Source: JASFQI01 sp050115555 (GTDB lineage: Bacteria; Desulfobacterota; DSM-4660; Desulfatiglandales; HGW-15). Taken from it: a stretch of DNA of 37,626 bases. The stretch is from the NCBI GenBank assembly GCA_050115555.1, contig JASFQI010000005.1, forward strand, positions 1 through 37,626, given 5' to 3'. Position numbers and translations under genes: made by a program. Shown here in pieces: positions 32,057-37,626 of the stretch (positions are counted from its first letter, which is position 1; each line of letters starts with the position of its first letter). The notes below the pieces were generated by a model that saw only the letters and a list, made by a program, of their open reading frames with translations, was not told where the DNA came from and searched no databases.

Positions 32057-33232
32057 TTAACTGTGGTTTCCAGGTACCCCGCCGGAGCCTTGTCCGGGCT
32101 CGGGCTTTTTCAGGGTGCCGAGCGCCGGCGGCATCCGGTTTTCGGATGAGGTTCCCCGGGGTGCGGTCGGCGGGGTCTGCCCCGCATTCGTGCTCCGGCT
32201 TTTGTTCAGGGGTATAATTTCCCGCAGGGCCTGCTCGATTCGTTCCACCATGCGCCGCAGAAGCTCCACCTGGAGCCTGCCGGCATAGCCCAGGACAAAG
32301 GCCCACAAGGGAAGGTCGATGGTCCAGTTCTCAGCCCACGGCTCCTTGCCGCCGAACACGAAGTAGAGAAGGATGGATGTGGTGACCGCACCGGATACGA
32401 CCCGGGCCCAGTACACCCGCGCTTGGGCCGGGTTAAAGGCGTAGGCCGACCCGAACCGCCGAAAGCGGATGAGAATCCAGACCATGGCCCCCACAATCGC
32501 CCAGAAAAACGCAGAGATCGGGATCAGGATGTCCTTTGGGATCCTCGTGTTTTTAAGCCCCACGGTCTTCAGAATGGGGATATCCACCCGGAGGACGAGG
32601 TCGTCCGTTGTCTCTCGGGCGGTATCGGCCCCGTTTGACGTCTCCTCCGCGTTATTGGTGCTCGAAGGGGAGGCGGCACCTTGGGGCTGATGGTTGATCT
32701 GAACCTGAATGATAAGGGCTATGGCAAAGGCGAGGAGGGCGCACCAGATCTGCCGAATAACAAAACGGCTGGCCCTGCTTCTGGTGGTGGACTGCTGATC
32801 CGCCTCGGAATGACCCAGGGCGTGTGAAATGTCGCTGGGCGGCAGAGAGGCCCGCAGGCTCTCCGGCGTGACCGGCGGGGGAGGTTCGCCTGTGGCGTCC
32901 TCGATATCCGCCAGGCGTGCGCCATGGACCAGCCTGTCCACGGCGTACATCAGTGCCGAGGATGCAGCGGACACGTGAGCGGCCGGCAGGGGCTGGTGGC
33001 TTTCATAGGCGGAGAGCACGGCCAAAGAGGATTTCAGGGCGCTCTCGGCCTGGAGGCGGTCTGTCTCGTCGATCACCTGGGTAATGTCCGTCCGCCGTGC
33101 CAGGTGGAACCTCAACAGGAGGACATCCTCCCGAAGCATCTCAAGTCGTTTGATGTCTTCCTCGAGGATTCGATTCATGGTCGGGACGGCGGCCCCGGAT
33201 TTTGATGTTCGCACATCGCTTTGATTTCCCAT
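32057..33232 (-). CDS. four-helix membrane protein with long cytoplasmic N-terminus
   Basis: A 391-residue protein of no recognised family. The N-terminal 155 residues are charged and helical (MNRILEEDIKRLEMLREDVL is coiled-coil-like), with no signal peptide. Membrane segments lie near 162-178, 236-255, 277-294 and 307-325, with an Asn/Ser/Glu-rich loop of about 55 residues between the first two. The C-terminus is Pro/Gly/Ser-rich and likely disordered. AGGAGG precedes the ATG. It is 32 bp after the M15 peptidase gene and 17 bp before the phosphoesterase gene, so it probably works with them. Function unknown. Confidence 0.75.
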   Translation of the reverse strand: MGNQSDVRTSKSGAAVPTMNRILEEDIKRLEMLREDVLLLRFHLARRTDITQVIDETDRLQAESALKSSLAVLSAYESHQPLPAAHVSAASSALMYAVDRLVHGARLADIEDATGEPPPPVTPESLRASLPPSDISHALGHSEADQQSTTRSRASRFVIRQIWCALLAFAIALIIQVQINHQPQGAASPSSTNNAEETSNGADTARETTDDLVLRVDIPILKTVGLKNTRIPKDILIPISAFFWAIVGAMVWILIRFRRFGSAYAFNPAQARVYWARVVSGAVTTSILLYFVFGGKEPWAENWTIDLPLWAFVLGYAGRLQVELLRRMVERIEQALREIIPLNKSRSTNAGQTPPTAPRGTSSENRMPPALGTLKKPEPGQGSGGVPGNHS

Positions 33233-33264
33233 GGCGTTACCTCCTCGTGTGGTAAGAGGACGGT

Positions 33265-33873
33265 TCAGGTCCCGTACGCGAGGGCCTCCTCGATCGTGGG
33301 TTTCAGGTAGGCCCGGTTCGTATAGGACCCCACCGCAAGGATTTGGCGCTTGTCCCGGCGCCTGGATGTGGACACGTGGACCCAGGCGGGGCGGCCGAAT
33401 CCGTCGCCGTACTCGTGAATCACCTGGTCCACGTCCAGCTCGTTCAGGTGAAGGCAGATATGCTCAAAGAGGTAGAAGGCAGCACCCACATCGGGCCGAA
33501 GGGAGCGGCCCACCAGATCCTGCACTCGGGCGTTGATTTCCCCTCGCACCGGAGCCATGGCCTCGTCGTACAGAAACCTCGGCGAGAGCTGGCAGTCGGC
33601 TGCCTCTCCGCGGCAGTGCTGGCTTGTGGCGCTTCCCCCCACGAGCTTGTTCAGGAGGGGGGAGCGATATCCTGACATGATGCGAACGGGAAACCCCAGA
33701 AGGCCTCGAACAGGCTGCAGTGCGGTTTCCACCAGATACTGCAGGTTGAGCACGATCTCCTCCGGGGGATGCTTCTGCTCGGCCTCGAGGCTCTCGTCCC
33801 GTTCTGCGGTGGCGGATCGAAGGAAGTCACCCAGGGTAAAGTGCTTGGAAAGGGGAAGGGAAAGCTCCGGCAT
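33265..33873 (-). CDS. M15-type D,D-carboxypeptidase-like domain protein
   Basis: A 202-residue protein with the Peptidase_M15_3 pattern: HFTLGDFLRSATA at the start, MSGYRSPLLNKLVGGSATS, then QHCRGEAADC giving the Zn-binding H and D, and HEYG with WVHVS for the second histidine region. Known members cleave peptidoglycan stem peptides; many are phage endolysins or tail-associated enzymes. It has no signal peptide, unlike a normal periplasmic peptidase. AAAGGAGG precedes the ATG. It heads a four-gene - strand group (M15, membrane protein, phosphoesterase, patatin). Confidence 0.8.
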   Translation of the reverse strand: MPELSLPLSKHFTLGDFLRSATAERDESLEAEQKHPPEEIVLNLQYLVETALQPVRGLLGFPVRIMSGYRSPLLNKLVGGSATSQHCRGEAADCQLSPRFLYDEAMAPVRGEINARVQDLVGRSLRPDVGAAFYLFEHICLHLNELDVDQVIHEYGDGFGRPAWVHVSTSRRRDKRQILAVGSYTNRAYLKPTIEEALAYGT

Positions 33874-34106
33874 GTCAGGCCTCCTTTTGCTTGCTCAAGG
33901 AGAGGGAAGGGACTGCAAAGCGAGGCGAGCATAGGAGAGCGGGTGGAGATCGATATGGGTCGCAAAGCGAAGAGCGAAAAAGGTCGGAATCAGGAACGGT
34001 ACGAAGAGGCATGTAAAAGGTTACGCGCGAAAGGATCCCATCCTGATGAAAACGCACGGTTTTGTCGATTTCCTTTTGCCCTGTTTCCCATTAGCATGAA
34101 TCGATC

Positions 34107-34559
34107 CTATTCGCAAGGAGATTGATCGGAACAGGTCGTGGCCCAATCAGGTAGGATTTCAATGGGGACACTCGGGAATCTCGCTCGAAGGCCCACAAAG
34201 TACTCGGGCCCGTTGAGGCAGGCCGGGTTTTCCACCTCACCACAGGGAATCTCGGCCACGCTCCACGTGCCGTTCCGCAGCTCCAGAAGGGCGGAGACGT
34301 CTTCGAACCGGTTCGAACCGTCCGGGGACTGGGGTTGGGTGTGTGCCCATGCCCAACCGTCCTTTACCCTCAGATGGCGGACAACAAACACCACATCCAA
34401 CCCGTGCATGCGCTTGATCTCCTGTCGAAGCGCATCCAGGACGGCCTTTCGTAACGAGCTGCCCGGGGTTGGCGTGAGGTTCGTATCCGAGGCGCAGACA
34501 GGGGTGTGAAGTAGGAGGGCCGCTGTCAGCAGGAAACCGAGAAGGAGCGCTCGTTTCAT
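34107..34559 (-). CDS. exported hypothetical protein
   Basis: A 150-residue protein with a signal peptide (MKRALLLGFLLTAALLLHTPVCA). The mature part begins with a Ser/Thr/Pro stretch and holds a helix plus strands: LDALRQEIKRMHGLDVVFVVRHLRVKDGWAW in two steps, then VSALLELRNGTWSVAEIPCGEVENPAC. Four C-terminal cysteines (two near CGEVENPAC, two near CSDQSPCE) may form disulfides. The ATG at 34559 is chosen because AAAGGG is 6 nt upstream; the ATG two codons earlier is too close to it. No family recognised. Periplasmic localisation is likely. Confidence 0.65.
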   Translation of the reverse strand: MKRALLLGFLLTAALLLHTPVCASDTNLTPTPGSSLRKAVLDALRQEIKRMHGLDVVFVVRHLRVKDGWAWAHTQPQSPDGSNRFEDVSALLELRNGTWSVAEIPCGEVENPACLNGPEYFVGLRARFPSVPIEILPDWATTCSDQSPCE

Positions 34560-34633
34560 GTTCATCCCTTTGACCTGAAATCCTACCCGTGTGGATGTTC
34601 CTTTGCATCCGCACCGGATACCGTCTCCACCTT

Positions 34634-34786
34634 TCAACAGCCCGGCTCCCCTGGATGCCCACAGCAATTCTGCCTCAAGACCACCCGCAGCCCCAGGTTT
34701 CTCACCAGCTTCCATAGCTTCTCGCCCAGAGGCATGGGCTGGTCCAGATTTGTCAGGAAATCACCGAGCGAAGGCCGTTTGCCCAT
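34634..34786 (-). CDS. 50-residue Cys-rich peptide ending CCGHPGEPGC
   Basis: A small protein, MGKRPSLGDFLTNLDQPMPL at its start, with a basic amphipathic middle (GEKLWKLVRNLGLRVVLR) and a compact Cys-rich C-terminus, QNCCGHPGEPGC. AAAGGATCCGGAC before the ATG at 34786 gives a plausible ribosome-binding site. The larger frame back to 34927 reads through dispersed repeat copy 3 and is not coding upstream of this ATG. The C-terminal motif looks like a metal- or cluster-binding loop. No function known to me; short proteins with similar ends occur in related bacteria, as far as I recall, but this needs a search. Confidence 0.6.
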   Translation of the reverse strand: MGKRPSLGDFLTNLDQPMPLGEKLWKLVRNLGLRVVLRQNCCGHPGEPGC

Positions 34787-34844
34787 GTCCGGATCCTTTC
34801 TCCTGCCGCTCTTTTCCCTGTTCAAGAACGGCATGCGTCTGCGT

Positions 34845-34897
34845 TTTGAAAATGCTTCGCTTGCGCACTCCTCAAGTTTGCTGCGGGGAGATTCAAA
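34845..34897 (-). repeat. dispersed repeat, copy 3
   Basis: Read on the - strand: TTTGAATCTCCCCGCAGCAA, then ACTTGAGGAGTGCGCAAGCG, then AAGCATTTTCAAA. It has the full family structure: left TTGAA arm, a CTC/GAG element, the AATGC-like loop, and right TTCAA arm. It is flanked by the 9-bp direct repeats GCGTCTGCG at 34835-34843 and 34906-34914. It lies between the GNAT gene and the small Cys-rich gene. Confidence 0.8.
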
Positions 34898-34927
34898 AAG
34901 CGCAAGCGTCTGCGGGAGGCGCCTCAA

Positions 34928-35416
34928 TCAAGGTTCCAGCCACTTGTACATGACCAGCGCGTCTACGTACCCCTTGGAAGGGTGATGGAACGCCTTGGGC
35001 AGGCGACCCACACTATTAAAACCGAGCTGATTCCAAAGCCTCACAGCCCCTTCATTACTCGCGGCCACAAAATTGAACTGCATGGCCTTGTACCCCAGTT
35101 GAATGGCTATTTTCTGAGAGTGCTTGCACATGGCCGTGGCGATTCCCCGGCCTCGGGCTTGGGAAGAGACCATGTACCCGCAGTTGCAGACATGGGAACC
35201 GGGACCGGCCTGATTGGTCTTGATGTAGTACGTGCCCAGGATCTTTCCCTGGTCTTCCGCCACAAAGGTCACGCGCGGCGCCTCCATCCAGAGTCTTCGA
35301 GCTTCCTCTTTGATCGTATCTCGAGGGTACGCGTACGTCTCCCCGGCCGATGCCACCTCGTGAAAGATGGGCCAGATGTCTTCAAAGTCGCGTTCCATCG
35401 CTTCTCGTATGTTCAT
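34928..35416 (-). CDS. GNAT family N-acetyltransferase
   Basis: A 162-residue protein with the GNAT fold: N-terminal MNIREAMERDFEDIWPIFHEV, a central strand ILGTYYIK, the acetyl-CoA pyrophosphate loop QARGRGIATAMC (motif A, Q/RxxGxG/A), and C-terminal NEGAVRLWNQLGF, typical of motif B. It transfers an acetyl group from acetyl-CoA to an amine; substrate unknown. CAGGA lies about 8 nt before the ATG. The nearest relatives by eye are the phosphinothricin/ribosomal-protein-type acetyltransferases, which is not enough to assign a substrate. Confidence 0.87.
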   Translation of the reverse strand: MNIREAMERDFEDIWPIFHEVASAGETYAYPRDTIKEEARRLWMEAPRVTFVAEDQGKILGTYYIKTNQAGPGSHVCNCGYMVSSQARGRGIATAMCKHSQKIAIQLGYKAMQFNFVAASNEGAVRLWNQLGFNSVGRLPKAFHHPSKGYVDALVMYKWLEP

Positions 35417-35473
35417 GGCATGATCCTGATTCTTCCCGCCGGACCGGGATCCGTTGGGACGGCTTACAGGGGT

Positions 35474-35896
35474 TTATCGAATGTAGTAGCCGGACACCCT
35501 CCACTCCCCGTCCGGGTCCACCATGGGAGTGACCGTTTCGACGGCAGACTTCTTGTTCTCGTACGATGTCTGAAACTGGATCACCACGAACTCCCCGTCG
35601 GGTGCGCCGGGCAGGGTGGTGTGATAGCTCTTTCGCATCACTTTTCTGGAAACGAGCTTGCCGAGAGGCGCGCGCACGGATTGGAGCGACTGCGTCCATT
35701 GGCTCTCCGTGACCGCAACCTGGAAGTAGGCCGCGGCCGCGCTCCAACTCTCCGCATACTTGCCCCCATCCACCAGGGCCAACCAGTGGATTGCGGCAGA
35801 CACGGCGGCCTTCTCTTTTTCAGGCTCAGCAGCCGTCCCGGTTCCGAACCCCAGGACCATGACGAGAACAACAGATATCGCAATTTTCGGAAACAA
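35474..35896 (-). CDS. DUF4019 family exported protein
   Basis: A 140-residue protein with a signal peptide (FPKIAISVVLVMVLGFGTGTAAA-like, TTG start) and a DUF4019 domain: AIHWLALVDGGKYAESWSAAA, FQVAVTESQWTQSLQSVRAP, LGKLVSRKVMRKSYHTTLPG, then EFVVIQFQTSYENKKSAVETV and the final GEWRVSGYYIR. DUF4019 proteins have an NTF2-like fold and unknown function. AAAGGAG lies 8-10 nt before the TTG, which is the best start. A possible relative lies at 28062-28481. Confidence 0.82.
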   Translation of the reverse strand: MFPKIAISVVLVMVLGFGTGTAAEPEKEKAAVSAAIHWLALVDGGKYAESWSAAAAYFQVAVTESQWTQSLQSVRAPLGKLVSRKVMRKSYHTTLPGAPDGEFVVIQFQTSYENKKSAVETVTPMVDPDGEWRVSGYYIR

Positions 35897-36046
35897 TGCT
35901 CACTTCTCCTTTCTGTATCCCCTGTCCGGGATCGGCTCCAGGCCGGGGTGCCATTCCTTGCTTTCTGGATACGGGTCGTTCTTTGGAACGGTGTTCACTC
36001 GGAGTTCCTCGCGAAGCATTCTCCCATGAGCCTCCTTTACCATCCT

Positions 36047-36106
36047 TTCCATTGCAAATGCTTCGCTCGCGCATTCCTCAGGCTTGTTGCGGGAGATTCA
36101 ATGGAA
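36047..36106 (-). repeat. dispersed repeat, copy 4
   Basis: On the - strand it reads TTCCATTGAATCTCCCGCAA, then CAAGCCTGAGGAATGCGCGA, then GCGAAGCATTTGCAATGGAA. The outer 8-bp arms TTCCATTG and CAATGGAA are perfect complements, so the whole unit can fold as a closed stem with an inner AATGC-GCATT hairpin. The flanking arm sequence differs from copy 3 but is again self-complementary. Confidence 0.8.
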
Positions 36107-36157
36107 GACCTCACTCGGACCCAACACCCCATGCTTGGGGAATCGAATGGTCGGTCT

Positions 36158-36200
36158 CATGCTTCCCTTCCCCCAGGAGAGGAGAGGGCTCCGGGGCATG
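36158..36200. terminator. bulged hairpin after the alpha/beta hydrolase gene
   Basis: Outer CATGC/GCATG arms and an inner CCCC/GGGG plus GGAG/CTCC stem form an imperfect hairpin starting 2 bp beyond the hydrolase stop codon. No T-run follows on the - strand, so it may be a Rho-independent-like stabiliser rather than an efficient terminator. The sequence, rich in CCCTTCCCCC and GGAGAGGGC, resembles widespread GC-rich intergenic hairpins. Confidence 0.35.
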
Positions 36201-36201
36201 T

Positions 36202-37140
36202 TTACTGAACGGTCGTTCGTACAATCCTCTGGATCGCTTCCTCCAGGGCGCGGTTGAATTGCTCCTGGCGGTTCATCATCAAAAAGTGATCCGTACCCTT
36301 CAGCACAATGGCCTCGAAGGAGGCCATGTGCCGCCGGTTGGCTTCGTAATTCACAGGCCACAAGTCCCCGTTGACGCATACGACCGGGATGGGGATGTCC
36401 TCGAATATTCGTGCCGCCTCCCCGGTGAGATACTGGGCCGTCATTTCCCGCATGGCACTCAAGGCGACCGAAGGAGGCGCAACCGCCATGTCCGAGAGAA
36501 TCCATTCGCGAAGCAGAGGATCGGTTTCGGGGGCGATCATCTGCTCGACGAATTTCCGGGCGCCGCTTTGAAAATCCTTTTCCAGGGGGTCGATCATCTG
36601 ATCAACCTCTTCTTGAGTCAGCCGGTATTCGATGTTCTCCAGCGTATCCACCCCGATGAGCCCGATCACCCGGTTCGGCATGAGCCGTGCCGCTTCCGCG
36701 ATCACAGATCCTCCCATGGAATGCCCGATCAGAATGACCCGCTCACTGCCCGTAGCCTCGGCCACTGCACGGACATCCTCCCCGAATGCCTTCATGGTGT
36801 ACTTCGCGCGCGCCGAACCGGAGTGCCCGTGACCGGCAAGGTCGAGAGTCACAACACGCCGGCGCTTTGAAAAATGCGGGACCTGCTTGCGCCAGTAGCG
36901 CGCGTCGCAGCTCCATCCATGCACGAAAACAAGCGCCGGCTCCCCTTTGCCATGAACCTCGTAGGAGATGGGCGTACCGTCTTTTGAAGGAACCACACGA
37001 GGCCACTCCGCCTGCGCCGGCATCGCCCCGAAAGCCGACAACACGAGGAAACAATCGATGACAAAGATTCCGAGGGACCCTCTTCGAGGTAGGCCCCACG
37101 TCTTCCCGTTTCTGCCGACCGCCCTTTGAGCGTTGCACAT
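36202..37140 (-). CDS. alpha/beta hydrolase with signal-anchor N-terminus
   Basis: A 312-residue protein. It has an N-terminal hydrophobic segment (GSLGIFVIDCFLVLSAFGAMPAQA, about residues 21-44, probable signal peptide), then an alpha/beta hydrolase domain: VFVHGWSCDARYW (oxyanion loop), the nucleophile elbow GHSMGG with Ser141, Asp259 in CVNGDLWPVNYE and His285 in GTDHFLMM. The catalytic triad is complete. Substrate unknown; the family includes esterases, epoxide hydrolases and haloperoxidases. AAAGGAAGAT lies before the ATG at 37140. Exported, so it probably acts in the periplasm. Confidence 0.85.
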   Translation of the reverse strand: MCNAQRAVGRNGKTWGLPRRGSLGIFVIDCFLVLSAFGAMPAQAEWPRVVPSKDGTPISYEVHGKGEPALVFVHGWSCDARYWRKQVPHFSKRRRVVTLDLAGHGHSGSARAKYTMKAFGEDVRAVAEATGSERVILIGHSMGGSVIAEAARLMPNRVIGLIGVDTLENIEYRLTQEEVDQMIDPLEKDFQSGARKFVEQMIAPETDPLLREWILSDMAVAPPSVALSAMREMTAQYLTGEAARIFEDIPIPVVCVNGDLWPVNYEANRRHMASFEAIVLKGTDHFLMMNRQEQFNRALEEAIQRIVRTTVQ

Positions 37141-37211
37141 TTTCTATCTTCCTTTCCTCTTTCCGCCCGAGTTCAGTTTCGTCCCATCGGATGTCGATGA
37201 AACAAATTTTG

Positions 37212-37626
37212 TTATATGTAGGATGGGACGACTTTTTTCAACAGTTTTTCAATGTGAAACGGCGTACCATGAGCGGGATAGATGGTTTTAACCCCCCGAT
37301 TGATCAGCTTTCTCCAACTGTTCTTCAAAGCAGACACGTCTTCGGCAAAGATCGGAAGGGTTGGACCTAGGGTGAGTGGCAGGCCATTCATGGCCATATC
37401 CCCAATAAAAGCATCACCGGAGTCCAATACAACGGAAATAGATCCGGGAGAATGACCCGGGGTCCATACAATCGACCCCTCGATCCCAAATTCATCCAGG
37501 CGAAAATCCTCTTCTTCGAGAACGATATCCGCTTCTATGGGCTCTAGTACAAATTTTTTGCTCCAATGATGGAGAAAAGCACCGAGGATTTTCCCCCATT
37601 TCGTGACACCTGGAGGCATAGAGAGT
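37212..37626 (-). CDS. MBL-fold metallohydrolase, truncated by the window edge
   Basis: The C-terminal part of a metallo-beta-lactamase-fold protein: WTPGHSPGSISVVL with the metal-binding histidine, SGDAFIGDMAM with the bridging aspartate, and the terminal IYPAHGTPFHIEKL histidine. The N-terminal HxHxDH motif would be encoded beyond the right edge, so the gene starts outside the window. It is probably a glyoxalase II-like or lactonase-like hydrolase; the subfamily cannot be fixed from this fragment. Its 3' end overlaps a short AACAAA-T-TTTGTT palindrome at 37201-37213. Confidence 0.85.
   Translation of the reverse strand, partial: LSMPPGVTKWGKILGAFLHHWSKKFVLEPIEADIVLEEEDFRLDEFGIEGSIVWTPGHSPGSISVVLDSGDAFIGDMAMNGLPLTLGPTLPIFAEDVSALKNSWRKLINRGVKTIYPAHGTPFHIEKLLKKVVPSYI

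Larger units (their letters stand above)
35897..36201. other. 305-bp spacer containing repeat and hairpin
   Basis: Between the DUF4019 and alpha/beta hydrolase genes. It contains dispersed repeat copy 4 (36047-36106), a fragment GCGAAGCATTCTCCC at 36011-36025 resembling the repeat core, a CCCCA-TGCT-TGGGG hairpin at 36127-36140, and a larger bulged hairpin at 36158-36200 just after the hydrolase stop. No coding sequence is supported. Confidence 0.5.

Noticed and set aside
33955..34125. Possible 56-codon + strand gene with a basic N-terminus
   Set aside because: It has a fair GGAG before the ATG, but codon use looks random after the first third and no similarity is seen. It lies in the 233-bp gap that should hold the promoter of the M15 operon.
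37201..37213. AACAAATTTTGTT palindrome
   Set aside because: Short and AT-only, at the end of a gene. No partner site, so not called as an operator.
1..37626. CRISPR arrays, tRNA, rRNA, insertion sequences
   Set aside because: No regularly spaced repeats with unique spacers, no tRNA-like cloverleaf with conserved TTCGAATC-type arm, no rRNA segments and no transposase domains were found by reading both strands.

Overview
The window looks like chromosomal DNA of a strictly anaerobic, GC-rich (roughly 60 % by eye) member of the Desulfobacterota, most likely a sulfate reducer or syntroph related to Syntrophobacterales/Desulfatiglans-type organisms. The evidence is an 11-haem c-type cytochrome fused to a NarI-like quinone domain, three CCG-domain iron-sulfur proteins of the GlcF/HdrD type, several FAD-linked 2-hydroxyacid dehydrogenases, a lactate-racemase homologue and a TRAP carboxylate transporter. 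No rRNA, tRNA, CRISPR array, integrase or transposase was seen.

Layout. Positions 1-389 are a control region with a sigma70-like promoter and two TTGGTnnnACCAA operators of the GntR/FCD type. Positions 390-18914 (all + strand) form a catabolic locus: larA, dctPQM, a universal stress protein, a small membrane protein, the 11-haem cytochrome/NarI fusion, then glcD - CCG protein 1 - GcvH-like lipoyl protein - CCG protein 2 - lipoate-protein ligase - class V aminotransferase - glcD - glcE-like - CCG protein 3. At 18.9 kb the strand switches across a compact bidirectional hairpin. Positions 18922-37626 are almost all - strand and hold accessory or housekeeping genes: a QueG-like double-cluster protein, a lipoprotein, a periplasmic rhodanese, an AhpD-like protein, a CPA2 antiporter, a DUF3999/DUF2339 membrane pair, a Cys-rich DUF3795 protein, small exported proteins, a four-gene set (M15 peptidase, membrane protein, metallophosphoesterase, patatin with a membrane insert), a GNAT acetyltransferase, a DUF4019 protein, an alpha/beta hydrolase and a truncated MBL-fold hydrolase.

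How the genes may work together. The + strand locus reads as uptake (TRAP), stereochemical interconversion (LarA) and oxidation (three FAD proteins) of lactate, glycolate or a similar 2-hydroxyacid. Electrons would be collected by CCG iron-sulfur proteins and exchanged with the quinone pool and periplasm through the cytochrome/NarI fusion. The unexpected part is a dedicated lipoyl carrier protein placed between two CCG (disulfide-reductase-like) proteins, followed by its own divergent lipoate ligase, with no glycine-cleavage P, T or L genes in the window. This is the best candidate for an undescribed system: a lipoyl-based redox or one-carbon module attached to 2-hydroxyacid oxidation.

A dispersed repeat of about 50-60 bp occurs at least four times (6.1, 20.4, 34.8 and 36.1 kb), always at gene borders, in both orientations, and with complementary arms. 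One copy supplies the first ATG of the cytochrome reading frame.
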